From Alkalihalobacillus deserti (lineage in GTDB: Bacteria > Bacillota > Bacilli > Bacillales > Bacillaceae_D), in contig NZ_JAJAFR010000001.1 in NCBI RefSeq assembly GCF_020734105.1, positions 434,001 to 498,000 on the forward strand: DNA of 64,000 nt, in the 5' to 3' direction. The first letter of the stretch is position 1; every line of letters starts with the position of its first letter. The notes beneath the pieces are model-generated. The model did no database searches and was not told where the DNA came from. It saw only the letters and a list, made by a program, of their open reading frames with translations. Of the stretch, positions 45,359 through 53,994 are shown piece by piece. A program made the translations under genes and the position numbers.

Positions 45359-47326
45359 GTGGAGAAAAATAACGAAGAAATCTCTAAATTCAGGAAATTT
45401 ATGGGATGGCAGGCATTTCTCTGGGGCCTGTTATTAGTCCTAATCCCCCTTTCTGGTATTTTATTCATATTGTCTTTTTTTGATTATTTTGGTATTTCGA
45501 TCATGAAACAACAATATGCAGCTTGGTTTATGGGATTAGTACTTTCGGCAGTGTTTATTGGTGTCCCAGCAACGATACGCTCTTCAAAAACAGTTATTCC
45601 ATGGTATGACTGGTGTATGTCTATTTTAGGATTTTGTGGTGGGTTGTACATCGTCATTTTTTATCCTGCCATCCTTTATCAATTTGGAGTCATTACTCCG
45701 CTTCGCCTTTTTTTTAGCGGCATAGTCATTCTTTTGATTCTAGAAGCTTTAAGAAGAATGTTTGGTTTGTCGTTAGTGATCATTGTAGCGGTATTTTTAA
45801 GCTATGGGTTCGTAGCTCCTTATATGCCGGGAGCATTTAAAGGTCAAGGAACGTCTTATGACCAGTTGCTGAACTATTTATATTTAGATGCGAATAGTTT
45901 GTTAGATCTCTTATATTTAGCGGCCACTATGGCTTTTGCTTTTATCCTTTTTGGTCAAACATTATTAAACTTAAAAGGTGGAGACATATTTAACGATTTA
46001 GCTGTTAGAATGTTTGGGCGCTTTAGGGGAGGTCCCGCAAAAGCCTCTGTCGTCGGATCAGGTGCAGTAGGGAGTATTACAGGAAATCCGGTTGCAAATG
46101 TCTTGTTAACGGGTAGTATGACTATTCCATTAATGAAACGAAGTGGTTATTCAAGTTCCCAATCTGCGGCCATTGAATCCGTAGCTTCTACTGGAGGAAC
46201 GATTACTCCTCCAATAATGGGAATTGCAGCTTTTATGATGGCTGAAAACTTAGGAGTGTCCTATCAAGTCATCGTAATAGCTGCAATAGTACCTGCTTTT
46301 TTATATTATCTCTCCTTATTTATTCAAGTAGATTTAAAAGCAGGTCAGAACAATATTAGAAAAGTTCCAGAGAAAGATCTTCCAGATAAAGCTTCTGTTT
46401 TAAAAAAGACTTGGTTGATCGTGCCTATCTTTTTCTTTTTAGTCTACTTTTTGTTTGCTCAAGGCCTTCCGCCGGCAACAGCAGGAGTATACGCATCAGG
46501 TATAGCCGTTATCGTTTTGTGTTTGCAAAAACAAATTCGACAAGAGTTTTTACCTAGAATGATTAGTATTTTAACAGATACAGGAAAGACGATGTTAGAA
46601 ATAGGTGTAATACTAGCCGCTGCTGGTTTAATAGTTGGTGTAATTGCCATTACGGGGCTTGGATTCAATCTTGTGCAAGTGATAACGAGCTTTGGTCAAC
46701 ATGGCTTATTTGTTTTGTTAATTGCTAGTGCGGTTGTTTGTATTATATTGGGGATGGGTATGCCAGCTGTTGCTGCTTATGCTATTGTAGCTGTGTTAGT
46801 TGTACCAGCGTTAGTAGAATTAGGTGTTGAAGCAATAGCAGCTCATTTCTTTGTATTTTTCTTTGCGACGATGTCTAATATTACACCACCAATTGCGTTA
46901 GCTTGTTTTGCTGCAGCGCCTATCGCAAAAGAGAGTCCACATAAGATTGGGTTTGAAGCTACTAAGCTTGGAATTATCGGGTACATTATCCCCTTTGTTT
47001 TTGTATATAATTCCAGTATTTTATTAAGTAGTTCTCAAGACGCTAATATTACCAGTGTTTTATTATCAATCTTACTTGCGATTTTTGCTGTAAGTAGTTT
47101 ATCAGTAGCTGTAGCTGGGTTTTTATTCGAAAATTTAAATTGGATAAAACGATTACTATTGATATTGTCTGCAGTGTTAATTCTGATCCCTGGAACTCTT
47201 GGAATGGGTTGGGGGGGGGATCTAGCTGGATGTGTTATAGCAAGTATTGTCTTTACACTAGAGTATCTAAGAAGAAAAACGTATAAACAAGCTCTACTTG
47301 TAGAAAAAGAAGTACAAATAAGCTAA
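45359..47326 (+). CDS. TAXI-type TRAP transporter, fused membrane subunit (first system)
   Basis: This protein of about 655 residues fuses the DctQ-like and DctM-like parts (4TM plus 12TM, roughly 17 hydrophobic segments). Signatures are GRFRGGPAKASVVGSGAVGS, then ITGNPVANVLLTGSMTIPLM, SVASTGGTITPPIMGIAAFM, and near the end GMGMPAVAAYAIVAVLVVPA with NITPPIALACFAAAPIAK. GTG 45359 is chosen (AAGGAG at 45344-45349); an ATG at 45320 touches its ribosome site. It is followed 20 bp later by its binding protein. Substrate unknown; dicarboxylates, aromatic acids or amino acids are all possible. Confidence 0.85.
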   Translation: MEKNNEEISKFRKFMGWQAFLWGLLLVLIPLSGILFILSFFDYFGISIMKQQYAAWFMGLVLSAVFIGVPATIRSSKTVIPWYDWCMSILGFCGGLYIVIFYPAILYQFGVITPLRLFFSGIVILLILEALRRMFGLSLVIIVAVFLSYGFVAPYMPGAFKGQGTSYDQLLNYLYLDANSLLDLLYLAATMAFAFILFGQTLLNLKGGDIFNDLAVRMFGRFRGGPAKASVVGSGAVGSITGNPVANVLLTGSMTIPLMKRSGYSSSQSAAIESVASTGGTITPPIMGIAAFMMAENLGVSYQVIVIAAIVPAFLYYLSLFIQVDLKAGQNNIRKVPEKDLPDKASVLKKTWLIVPIFFFLVYFLFAQGLPPATAGVYASGIAVIVLCLQKQIRQEFLPRMISILTDTGKTMLEIGVILAAAGLIVGVIAITGLGFNLVQVITSFGQHGLFVLLIASAVVCIILGMGMPAVAAYAIVAVLVVPALVELGVEAIAAHFFVFFFATMSNITPPIALACFAAAPIAKESPHKIGFEATKLGIIGYIIPFVFVYNSSILLSSSQDANITSVLLSILLAIFAVSSLSVAVAGFLFENLNWIKRLLLILSAVLILIPGTLGMGWGGDLAGCVIASIVFTLEYLRRKTYKQALLVEKEVQIS

Positions 47327-47345
47327 GAAAGTAGGTAGACCAAAA

Positions 47346-48416
47346 ATGTTTTTAAAAAGAAGGTCTCTTCAGAGAAAATTAACCACTATCATGTTTTTAA
47401 TTGTTGTAACAGGCGTAATGACAGCATGTGGTGGGTCTGACTCAGCTACTGGTGAAACAGAAAATTCTAACCTAAGTGTTGCTACCAATCCTTCTGGTTT
47501 ATTTTTTAATAGCGCAGGGTCAGCCATTGCAAGCGTCGTTAGTGATCATTCATCAGTAAATGTTACAGTCCGTCCATATGTAGGAGCAACTCAATGGCTG
47601 CCTCTACTTAACGAGAGCCATGTGAACCTGGGAGTATCCGAAGAACCAAATGTTTATTGGGCTGTTAATGGTGAAGGGATGTTTAATGAAAGTCATCAAA
47701 ACATTAGGACGATTGCTTCAATCGGAATGCTCAATATGAGTGGCTACACTGTAAGAGAGAACTCAGGTATAGAAAAGTTAAGTGACTTAAAAGGGAAAAG
47801 AGTCGCAGCAGGTTATAACGGAGAATGGATAATACAATATTTATTAAAAGCTCAATTAGCATCTGTAGGTCTAACAAGCGATGACGTCACTTTAGTAACG
47901 ATTGCAGATAACAACGCTGGTCTGGACGCTTTGCGGGAAGGAAGGGTTGACGCAGTTTTTACAGGAAACCCAACTCAAGGGGCTTTTCTTGAACTAGATA
48001 ATGCTATTGGAATAACAGCATTGAATTATGCAGATGTCAGTCCAGATGAATTAGATATATATAAGGACGATCTTGTAAAAGACATGCAGAAATTTGTCCC
48101 TTCTCTTGAACCAGTAGTAGTTAAGGGTGGGATCATTAAAGAAGATACAGTTATATATAGGTTTGGTGTTACATTAGTTAGTTCTAATCAAGTCTCTGAC
48201 GAGGAAGCTTATGAGATCACAAAAGCTTTATGGGAACATTATGAGGAGTTACCAAAAATATTTGGTTGGTATAAAGACTTAACTCCAGATAAAATGTTTA
48301 ATCCTGCACCATCTGCTCCATATCATTCTGGTGCTATAGAATATTTTAAGGAAGCTGGAATTTGGACAGATGAAGCTGATGAATATCATCAAGAACTGAT
48401 GAATTCTATAGAGTAA
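47346..48416 (+). CDS. TAXI-family TRAP substrate-binding lipoprotein (first system)
   Basis: This 356-residue protein has a basic start and a hydrophobic signal ending in GVMTACGG, with a lipid-modified Cys. The TAXI pattern is present: LSVATNPSGLFFNSAGSAIA, then VNVTVRPYVGATQWLPLLNE, LSDLKGKRVAAGYNGEW, and ALREGRVDAVFTGNPTQGAF. It feeds the fused permease just upstream. Compared with the second system (58572) the gene order is reversed and the similarity is distant, so the two probably take different ligands. Confidence 0.85.
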   Translation: MFLKRRSLQRKLTTIMFLIVVTGVMTACGGSDSATGETENSNLSVATNPSGLFFNSAGSAIASVVSDHSSVNVTVRPYVGATQWLPLLNESHVNLGVSEEPNVYWAVNGEGMFNESHQNIRTIASIGMLNMSGYTVRENSGIEKLSDLKGKRVAAGYNGEWIIQYLLKAQLASVGLTSDDVTLVTIADNNAGLDALREGRVDAVFTGNPTQGAFLELDNAIGITALNYADVSPDELDIYKDDLVKDMQKFVPSLEPVVVKGGIIKEDTVIYRFGVTLVSSNQVSDEEAYEITKALWEHYEELPKIFGWYKDLTPDKMFNPAPSAPYHSGAIEYFKEAGIWTDEADEYHQELMNSIE

Positions 48417-48459
48417 CAGAACAAGTAAAAAAACAGTGAAGATATAAGAGGAGGATAAT

Positions 48460-48726
48460 ATGTTTGATTTTGAGGTGTGGAGTAAAAATGTATTTGAATT
48501 AATTGATGTAATTGAACAGCGTGAAAATAATCACGAGGATGCTTCCATATATAAAGAGGAGTTAAATGAATTATGGAATGAATTGTTTCAACAAGAAGAC
48601 GATATGTTCGTGCAATTTTTAAAGGAAATATTAGAGATAACAAAAGAAGTAATAAACGGTGAAAAAGATCGATCCGAGCTTAATAAGGTTGTAGATGATA
48701 TGCGTGAGAAGGTATTAAAGTATTAA
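48460..48726 (+). CDS. Small acidic hypothetical protein
   Basis: This 88-residue, strongly acidic and probably helical protein (VWSKNVFELIDVIEQRENNH, then YKEELNELWNELFQQEDDMF) starts at ATG after GAGGA and lies 44 bp behind the TAXI binding protein and 68 bp before an alcohol dehydrogenase. It has no cysteines, no membrane segment and no motif I recognise. It may be an accessory protein of the catabolic operon. Its codon pattern and position make it likely real. Confidence 0.55.
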   Translation: MFDFEVWSKNVFELIDVIEQRENNHEDASIYKEELNELWNELFQQEDDMFVQFLKEILEITKEVINGEKDRSELNKVVDDMREKVLKY

Positions 48727-48793
48727 ACTTAAACAAAATGAAACAAAGTATATTAGGTTTGTGACAATGATAAATGGTGAAGGAGTGGGTGAT

Positions 48794-49891
48794 GTGTTAA
48801 CAAAAGCTGCAGTTACCTTAGGTAAAGGAGAACCGTTTCAAATTACAGAACTACAAATAGATGAACCAAAACCAGGTGAAGTTCTAGTGAAAATAGCAGG
48901 TTCAGGAATATGCCATACCGATTTGGTCGTAAGGGATGCTCAATTTCCAGTCACTTTTCCGATTGTCTTAGGACATGAAGGGTCTGGGGTAGTTGAAAAG
49001 ATCGGTGAAGGTGTAACCAGTGTGCAACCTGGAGATCATGTGGTGCTTTCTTTTAGCTCATGTGGAACCTGTAAGAACTGTCATAATGAGAAGTCTTACG
49101 CATGTGTAAACTTTTTTTCTCTGAATTTTGGTGGAAAGATGATAGATGGAACAAATCGATTATCTATGGAGAATGGTACTGAGGTTTCGAGCTTTTTTGG
49201 ACAGTCTAGCTTTGCTAATTATGCAATAGCTTCAGAGAGAAATGTAGTCAAAGTGTCGAAAGATGTTCCGATAGAAATGTTGGGTCCTCTTGGTTGTGGA
49301 ATCCAAACTGGCTGTGGAGCGGTTATGAATAAATTAAAGCCGGAACCTGGTTCCACAATGGTTGTATTTGGATGTGGCTCTGTTGGTTTAAGTGCAATAA
49401 TGGCTGGAAAAATCGTAGGCTGTACAACCATTATTGCCGTCGATGTTCAGGATAGTCGCCTTGTATTTGCAGAAGAATTGGGTGCTACTCATACTATCAA
49501 CTCTAGAGAAGTTGATAGTATGGCAGAGATTCAGAAAATAACAAAAATGGGTGCCGATTATTCTCTAGAAACGAGTGGTAGACCTGAGGTACTTCGTCAG
49601 GCGGTTGATTGCTTAGCCTCTTTAGGAACGTGCGCTGTTATTGGAGCAGCTCCTATTGGAACAGAAGTCAGCCTTGATATTAAAACGATGCGGCAGGAGC
49701 GTACAATTACTGGTGTTGTTGAAGGTAGCTCACAACCTCAAGTTTTTATTCCACAAATGATTGAGTTATATAAGCAAGGGAAACTACCATTTGATAAACT
49801 GATTTCATTCTACAAATTGGAAAAAATTAATCAAGCGACTGAAGATACAAAAAATGGAACTGCGATTAAACCTGTGATTCTATTTGAGTAG
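48794..49891 (+). CDS. Zinc-dependent alcohol dehydrogenase (aryl/allyl-alcohol type)
   Basis: This 365-residue MDR enzyme has a catalytic zinc site Cys in GSGICHTDLVVRD, GHEGSGVVEKIG, four structural-zinc cysteines in SCGTCKNCHNEKSYACVNF, and a NAD-binding motif VVFGCGSVGLSAIMAG. The FGQSSFANYAI stretch and GCGIQTGCGAVMNKLKPEPG are typical of benzyl-alcohol/geraniol-type dehydrogenases. GTG 48794 is chosen because GAAGGAG lies about 8 bp before it. It would oxidise an alcohol from the pathway to an aldehyde, to be passed to an aldehyde dehydrogenase such as the one at 53995. Confidence 0.85.
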   Translation: MLTKAAVTLGKGEPFQITELQIDEPKPGEVLVKIAGSGICHTDLVVRDAQFPVTFPIVLGHEGSGVVEKIGEGVTSVQPGDHVVLSFSSCGTCKNCHNEKSYACVNFFSLNFGGKMIDGTNRLSMENGTEVSSFFGQSSFANYAIASERNVVKVSKDVPIEMLGPLGCGIQTGCGAVMNKLKPEPGSTMVVFGCGSVGLSAIMAGKIVGCTTIIAVDVQDSRLVFAEELGATHTINSREVDSMAEIQKITKMGADYSLETSGRPEVLRQAVDCLASLGTCAVIGAAPIGTEVSLDIKTMRQERTITGVVEGSSQPQVFIPQMIELYKQGKLPFDKLISFYKLEKINQATEDTKNGTAIKPVILFE

Positions 49892-50824
49892 AGTTAAGAA
49901 AGATAAGAGAAGCTCGTATTATTAAGTTTTATAGTCAATAGAAGTTCAGAATATAAGGCTATGAGTTTTAAACAATTATTACTTCATCTTTTAATTCATT
50001 TTGACTAATGAATGTAAAATGGGTATTGATACAAAGACCATATGCTCACTATTTGTTCAAATATGATCATAAACTATCTGCTTTTTCATTGAATTAGACT
50101 AACTCGGTTTACCGACGTTATGCTCCATTTTTTTTGTTAATACGACACCGACCCGTTTCTGCAAGGGATGGTGTCGTTTTTATTTTCGTGAATCACCAAA
50201 AGAAAAGGTACGAAGCGGATTATCCGGACTGTAGTTCCGTTATATTTGTCATAAGGCTTTAATTTCAGGGGATAACGGATTGTGGTTCCGTGATTATGGA
50301 AATATCAGTTACATTTTAATTATTTACAACAAATAACGGATTTTGTGTCCGCTCAAAAGCAAGAGTCGCGCGCTTTCTTCAACATTACTGATAAACAAAA
50401 TTTAAAACTCCTTATAATTGAGTAGATTTCATGATTTGAATCCTTAGTCTCGCAAGGTTTTCAAGACCGAAAAAAGCAGTACCTCCCCAAAAGTCGAATA
50501 AGTTAGATACCAGACCAAACTAAAGACTGGAGGAAGACTCCCTTTATGACCATTATATGACAAGGAAGCCATACCAAAAGCGAAAAAAAAGAGGGGAAAA
50601 TATTTAAATTTAAAAAAAGCAAGATTTTTAGAAGGTGAATTAAAGGTGAAATTAAGAGTTTAAAAAATTAGATATGAGCACGGCTCTTACACTTTCAGAA
50701 CAGGATCTTGTCCGTATATACGGCATGCGCTTGGATACCCTATCCACTATTACACTTTCAAAAAGAGTTAGGGGTGTTCAAATCCTGTTACTAAAATAAA
50801 GGTCATTTTCAATTTTAAAGAGAA
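49892..50824. other. Long gene-free stretch
   Basis: More than 900 bases without a supported gene. It holds a terminator at about 50143-50186, several GGATT/TTCCGTTAT-like short repeats at 50220-50350 (TCCGTTAT, ACGGATT, TTCCGTGATTAT), and short low-complexity purine runs. It may be debris around the ISL3 insertion. Confidence 0.4.
50143..50186 (+). terminator. Rho-independent terminator
   Basis: ACGACACC-GACCC and GGG-ATGGTGTCGT arms followed by TTTTATTTT; about 250 bp after the alcohol dehydrogenase. Confidence 0.7.
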
Positions 50825-50861
50825 TAAGGAGATAAGGAGATAAGGAGATAAGGAGATAAGG
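50825..50861. repeat. 8-bp microsatellite (about 4-5 units)
   Basis: The unit AAGGAGAT is repeated head to tail four to five times (ending AAGGAAAA). It lies about 120 bp before the ISL3 transposase remnant. Each unit contains an AAGGAG string, but no start codon follows. Confidence 0.8.
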
Positions 50862-50978
50862 AAAATTTATAGATTCATCACCAAAAATTGTGAAAAATGT
50901 ATAAAAACAAATAAAACACCTGTGAAATCCCGGCAATAATGTTAGCGACGAAACAAACATTAACAGGAGGAATCGCAA

Positions 50979-52130
50979 GTGCTTTCGTTACCATTAGATT
51001 TGCCAGAATTTGAAGTTCTTAAACTTACAGTTCAAGAATCTTGTTATGAATTTGAAGTTCAAAAATCTAAGGATGAACGCTGTCCTTATTGTGGATTCAA
51101 GGATTATAAACGCGATGATCGTACACGTAAAGTTCGAGATTTAGCGATATTAGAAAAAGCTTTGTACTTACTTGTTCATGTCACTCGTTTCCGTTGCCAA
51201 AATTGTGATGAAGTATTCTCTCAAGTCCTTTGAATCCATTAAAGGGAATCAAGGTCAAACCATTAGATATCGTGAACATCTTTATGAGTTATGCTTAGGA
51301 ACGACGATTAAAGATGGCAGTAAAAAACAAAAGATTCCCTATACAATGCTTGAAAGAATCTTCTATGAAATTGCCGAAGAAAAAGCTCAGAAACAACAAG
51401 AACAGGACAGGTACAAGACCAAGCATCAGTTATTGGATAGATGAAGTAGTTGTACGAAAAGGTCATTACGAATTTAGCCGTTGGTAACGTCCTTGGTATG
51501 ACAAAAGATCGCACAACACAAGCTGTTTCTACTTTTGTTCAAAACGAGAAAGTGTTGTCTCCAGATTCTATTTAAACGGTCGTCAGTGATATGTGGGAGC
51601 CTTTTTATAACACTGTAAAAGCAACACTTTCAAATGCCAATATAGTCATAGATAAATACCATGTCATTCGAAAAGTCACCCAAGCATTAGACCAAGTGCG
51701 CAAAGAGATCCAGTCTAAAAATCGCTCTTTAAAAAGAGGTGGATTACTGTTACTAAAAAGCAAGGAAAACTTCAAGGATTGGCAAAAGAAAAACTAGATC
51801 AATACTTTGATCATGTTTATGAATCTGACTCATATTCTCAAGCAAAGGAAAGGTTATCCGGTGTGAACTAGTTCGTATTAGTCCTTTTAAAGCCTTTAAG
51901 AAAGCAGCTAAACGATTAAAAAGTGGGAAGAAGAAATCCTCCAATATTTTACAACTGGCTACACAAACGCTAGAACAGAAGGAACAACCCATAAGATTAA
52001 GAACATTAAGCGTAGATCTTATGGGTTTAGAAACAGAAAACGTTTTAGAACACGTGTGGTTCTTGAGTGTACTAGAAAACTTCAACATTCTTTAGTTAGT
52101 TTCTTGATCAATGGGAATACTAAGCTGTGA
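50979..52130 (+). pseudogene. ISL3-family transposase, decayed
   Basis: The gene starts well (AGGAGG, then a reading frame LSLPLDLPEFEVLKLTVQES) with the ISL3 N-terminal zinc finger (CPYCGFKDYKRDD, RCQNCDEVF). It is then broken by frameshifts near 51233 and 51444, a stop at 51573, and further shifts at about 51780 and 51870. Later pieces show the core (IVIDKYHVIRKVTQALDQVR) and the C-terminus (NARTEGTTHKIKNIKRRSYG, then FRNRKRFRTRVV and a stop at 52128). Inverted repeats were not identified with confidence. It is inactive. Confidence 0.8.
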
Positions 52131-52340
52131 AAATCCTCTTTTTTGGCTTTTTCGAAGTGTAGTTGGTAGTGTGCTAGCTGTCAAGGAGAGCACTTCAACT
52201 CTCACACTACAAAACTGAATCGAGGTTAAGCCAATAAAGAAGGGAACTATATTCATACTTCATCTCAGCTAACATAACCCCCAGATTCAGGTAAATCACA
52301 ATAATTGGTGAAGAGACAATTTATAAAGGTAATAAAGGAG

Positions 52341-53267
52341 ATGGTGAAAATAAATATTGACAATTTAAGAATATTCTGCTTAGTCGTTGAGGAGAAGAGC
52401 ATTAGTAAAGCTGCACAACTTAGCTATGTTTCGCAACCAGGAGTGACTCGCCAGATCAGAGCACTAGAAGATTTCTATGGGTTATCACTATTTAACAGAA
52501 AAGACAATAAGTTAACAGTAACGAAAGCCGGACGTGCTTTATACCCAATAGCAAAGGCTATAATTAATGATTTTAATTGTTCCATAGAAATGATGAAAAG
52601 AATGAATGATGAACACCATTTCACACTACATGTTGGCGCTTCATTAGGAGTTGGAGAATATATATTACCAAAATTATTAGGGGAATTTAAAAAGAATCAC
52701 CCTGAAGCAAAATTATCCTTAAAGATTGGCGATACAAAGAACATTGTTGATGGACTCACCCAAGGTACATTTCATATTGGAATAGTAGAAGGTGAATTTG
52801 ATCATCAAGAATTTCATACAGCATTATTGACTGAAGATGAACTCATTCTTATAATCGGTCCTGATCATCCTTGGCGGTTTAGAAAAATGATTGAATTACA
52901 TGAAGTAATTAATGAGCAATTAGTACGAAGAGTTGCAAAATCTGAATTCCGATTAAGAGTTGAAAAAGAGTTAAGTAAGTACAATTTACTTGATAGGGTT
53001 ACGACTTACATAGAGTTAGAAACTACTCAAGCGGTAAAAAATGCTGTGGAATCAGGACTTGGTATCTCTTTTATCTCACGAATAGCTGCTGAAAAAGAAC
53101 TAGAAGCAGGGAGGCTGATAGAAATTGAAATCATAAATTTCAAGATAATCAGACCACTATACGTCGTTATGAGGAAGAGTCGATTTCCTCATTTGGGGAC
53201 CGAGAAATTTATTGATATGTTAAAAGAAATGCCAATATACAAAACAAGAAAGAATTTATCATTATAA
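52341..53267 (+). CDS. LysR-family transcriptional regulator
   Basis: This protein of about 308 residues has the LysR winged helix at its start (NLRIFCLVVEEKSISKAAQL, then SYVSQPGVTRQIRALEDFYG with LSLFNRKDNKLTVTKAG), and the periplasmic-binding-like effector domain (LHVGASLGVGEYILPKLLGE). AAAGGAG touches the ATG at 52341; GTG 52344 or the upstream TTG 52305 are other starts. The inverted repeat at 53295-53321 just behind the gene, and its relative before the di-iron gene, are likely its operators. The ligand may be an acid imported by the TRAP systems. Confidence 0.85.
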   Translation: MVKINIDNLRIFCLVVEEKSISKAAQLSYVSQPGVTRQIRALEDFYGLSLFNRKDNKLTVTKAGRALYPIAKAIINDFNCSIEMMKRMNDEHHFTLHVGASLGVGEYILPKLLGEFKKNHPEAKLSLKIGDTKNIVDGLTQGTFHIGIVEGEFDHQEFHTALLTEDELILIIGPDHPWRFRKMIELHEVINEQLVRRVAKSEFRLRVEKELSKYNLLDRVTTYIELETTQAVKNAVESGLGISFISRIAAEKELEAGRLIEIEIINFKIIRPLYVVMRKSRFPHLGTEKFIDMLKEMPIYKTRKNLSL

Positions 53268-53285
53268 GCAAATATAACAAAAAGG

Positions 53286-53321
53286 TATACCCTTATGCAA
53301 TTTCCGAGGTAGAAATTGCAT
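53286..53321 (+). promoter_or_regulatory. Inverted repeat, likely LysR-type operator
   Basis: ATGCAATTTC (53295-53304) and GAAATTGCAT (53312-53321) are perfect 10-bp arms with a 7-bp spacer. The preceding TATACCCTTATGCA (53286-53299) is identical to 43906-43919. It stands 19 bp after the LysR stop and upstream of a decayed copy of the di-iron gene start. Confidence 0.65.
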
Positions 53322-53551
53322 TGTTGTTTAATTAGATTAATGACATAATATAAAAAACAATTAAAATATTCTGTTAAACAGAAAGGAGAGAAGGGTTATT
53401 TTTAAAATAGCTCCTGAGCTTTCCACCAACGACTCACATAATGTTTAAACGATTTTTTAACAAATGACCACCACTTTTGTTCAAAAAGGAGAGAAGTAAA
53501 TAGCATTATTAAAAATGGGGCTGTTAGCATTATGTCCTAAAAAATGAATTA

Positions 53552-53565
53552 TGTAAGCGTTTACT
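53552..53565 (+). promoter_or_regulatory. cre box in the duplicated control region
   Basis: TGTAAGCGTTTACT fits the cre consensus except for the last base. It occupies the same relative place as the box before the intact di-iron gene (44076). Confidence 0.5.
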
Positions 53566-53644
53566 ATATTTCTGATTATAAAAGTTATTAGTTTTTTATT
53601 ATTTTTATTTCAAGAAAAAATTAATTTAGAGAGGAAGTTTTAAA

Positions 53645-53690
53645 GTGACTGTTGCTGTTGAACTTACAAAACCGTTTGTTTATGGACGAT
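53645..53690 (+). pseudogene. Decayed copy of the di-iron gene start
   Basis: GTG 53645 begins TVAVELTKP, which parallels AVAVELPK of the intact gene at 44187; the DNA is nearly identical over the first 24 bases. The similarity ends after about 15 codons. Together with the matching upstream element it shows that a second di-iron operon once started here. Confidence 0.65.
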
Positions 53691-53746
53691 GATCCAACAG
53701 TATCCCCTTTTTTTTGAGCAAATCGAAGACATCAAGGTATGCTTGT

Positions 53747-53793
53747 AATAAGAGAATAAATTTAGAAATTTTTCTGGATTTATTCTCTTATAA
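53747..53793 (+). repeat. Hairpin with matching arms
   Basis: TAAGAGAATAAAT and ATTTATTCTCTTA are perfect complements around a loop of about 17 bases. It resembles the intergenic hairpin of the second TAXI operon (59619-59653), which carries similar GAGAATAA/TTATTCTC arms. Confidence 0.6.
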
Positions 53794-53851
53794 GATCATG
53801 TAACAAACCCAAACCTTATCCGTAAGTGTATATTCAGATTGATTTAGTCGC

Positions 53852-53907
53852 ATTTTCAGGTGAAGTCATTGTTCCAGAAGAGTGAGAAGTAATTAAAGTA
53901 GATTAAG
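53852..53907 (+). pseudogene. C-terminal remnant of an MBL-fold hydrolase
   Basis: FSGEVIVPEE, a stop, then EVIKVD and a second stop correspond to FSGEVIVPEDLEVIAVE at the very end of the intact MBL hydrolase at 57696-58517. Only this tail of about 18 codons remains. It lies about 90 bp before the aldehyde dehydrogenase, so a second MBL gene probably once stood in front of it. Confidence 0.6.
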
Positions 53908-53994
53908 ATATATGAGAGTTAACCTATGGCGTGTCAACTCCGATAAAGGGATGGTAACGGCTCTAATTTAAAGGGAAAACGAGGAGGAAACAAA

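Noticed and set aside
48389..48643. Reverse-strand frame opposite the TAXI protein end and the small acidic gene
   Set aside because: Shadow of the plus-strand genes; no ribosome site.
50825..50861. AAGGAG-rich microsatellite as a set of ribosome sites
   Set aside because: No start codon at the right distance; a simple slippage repeat explains it.
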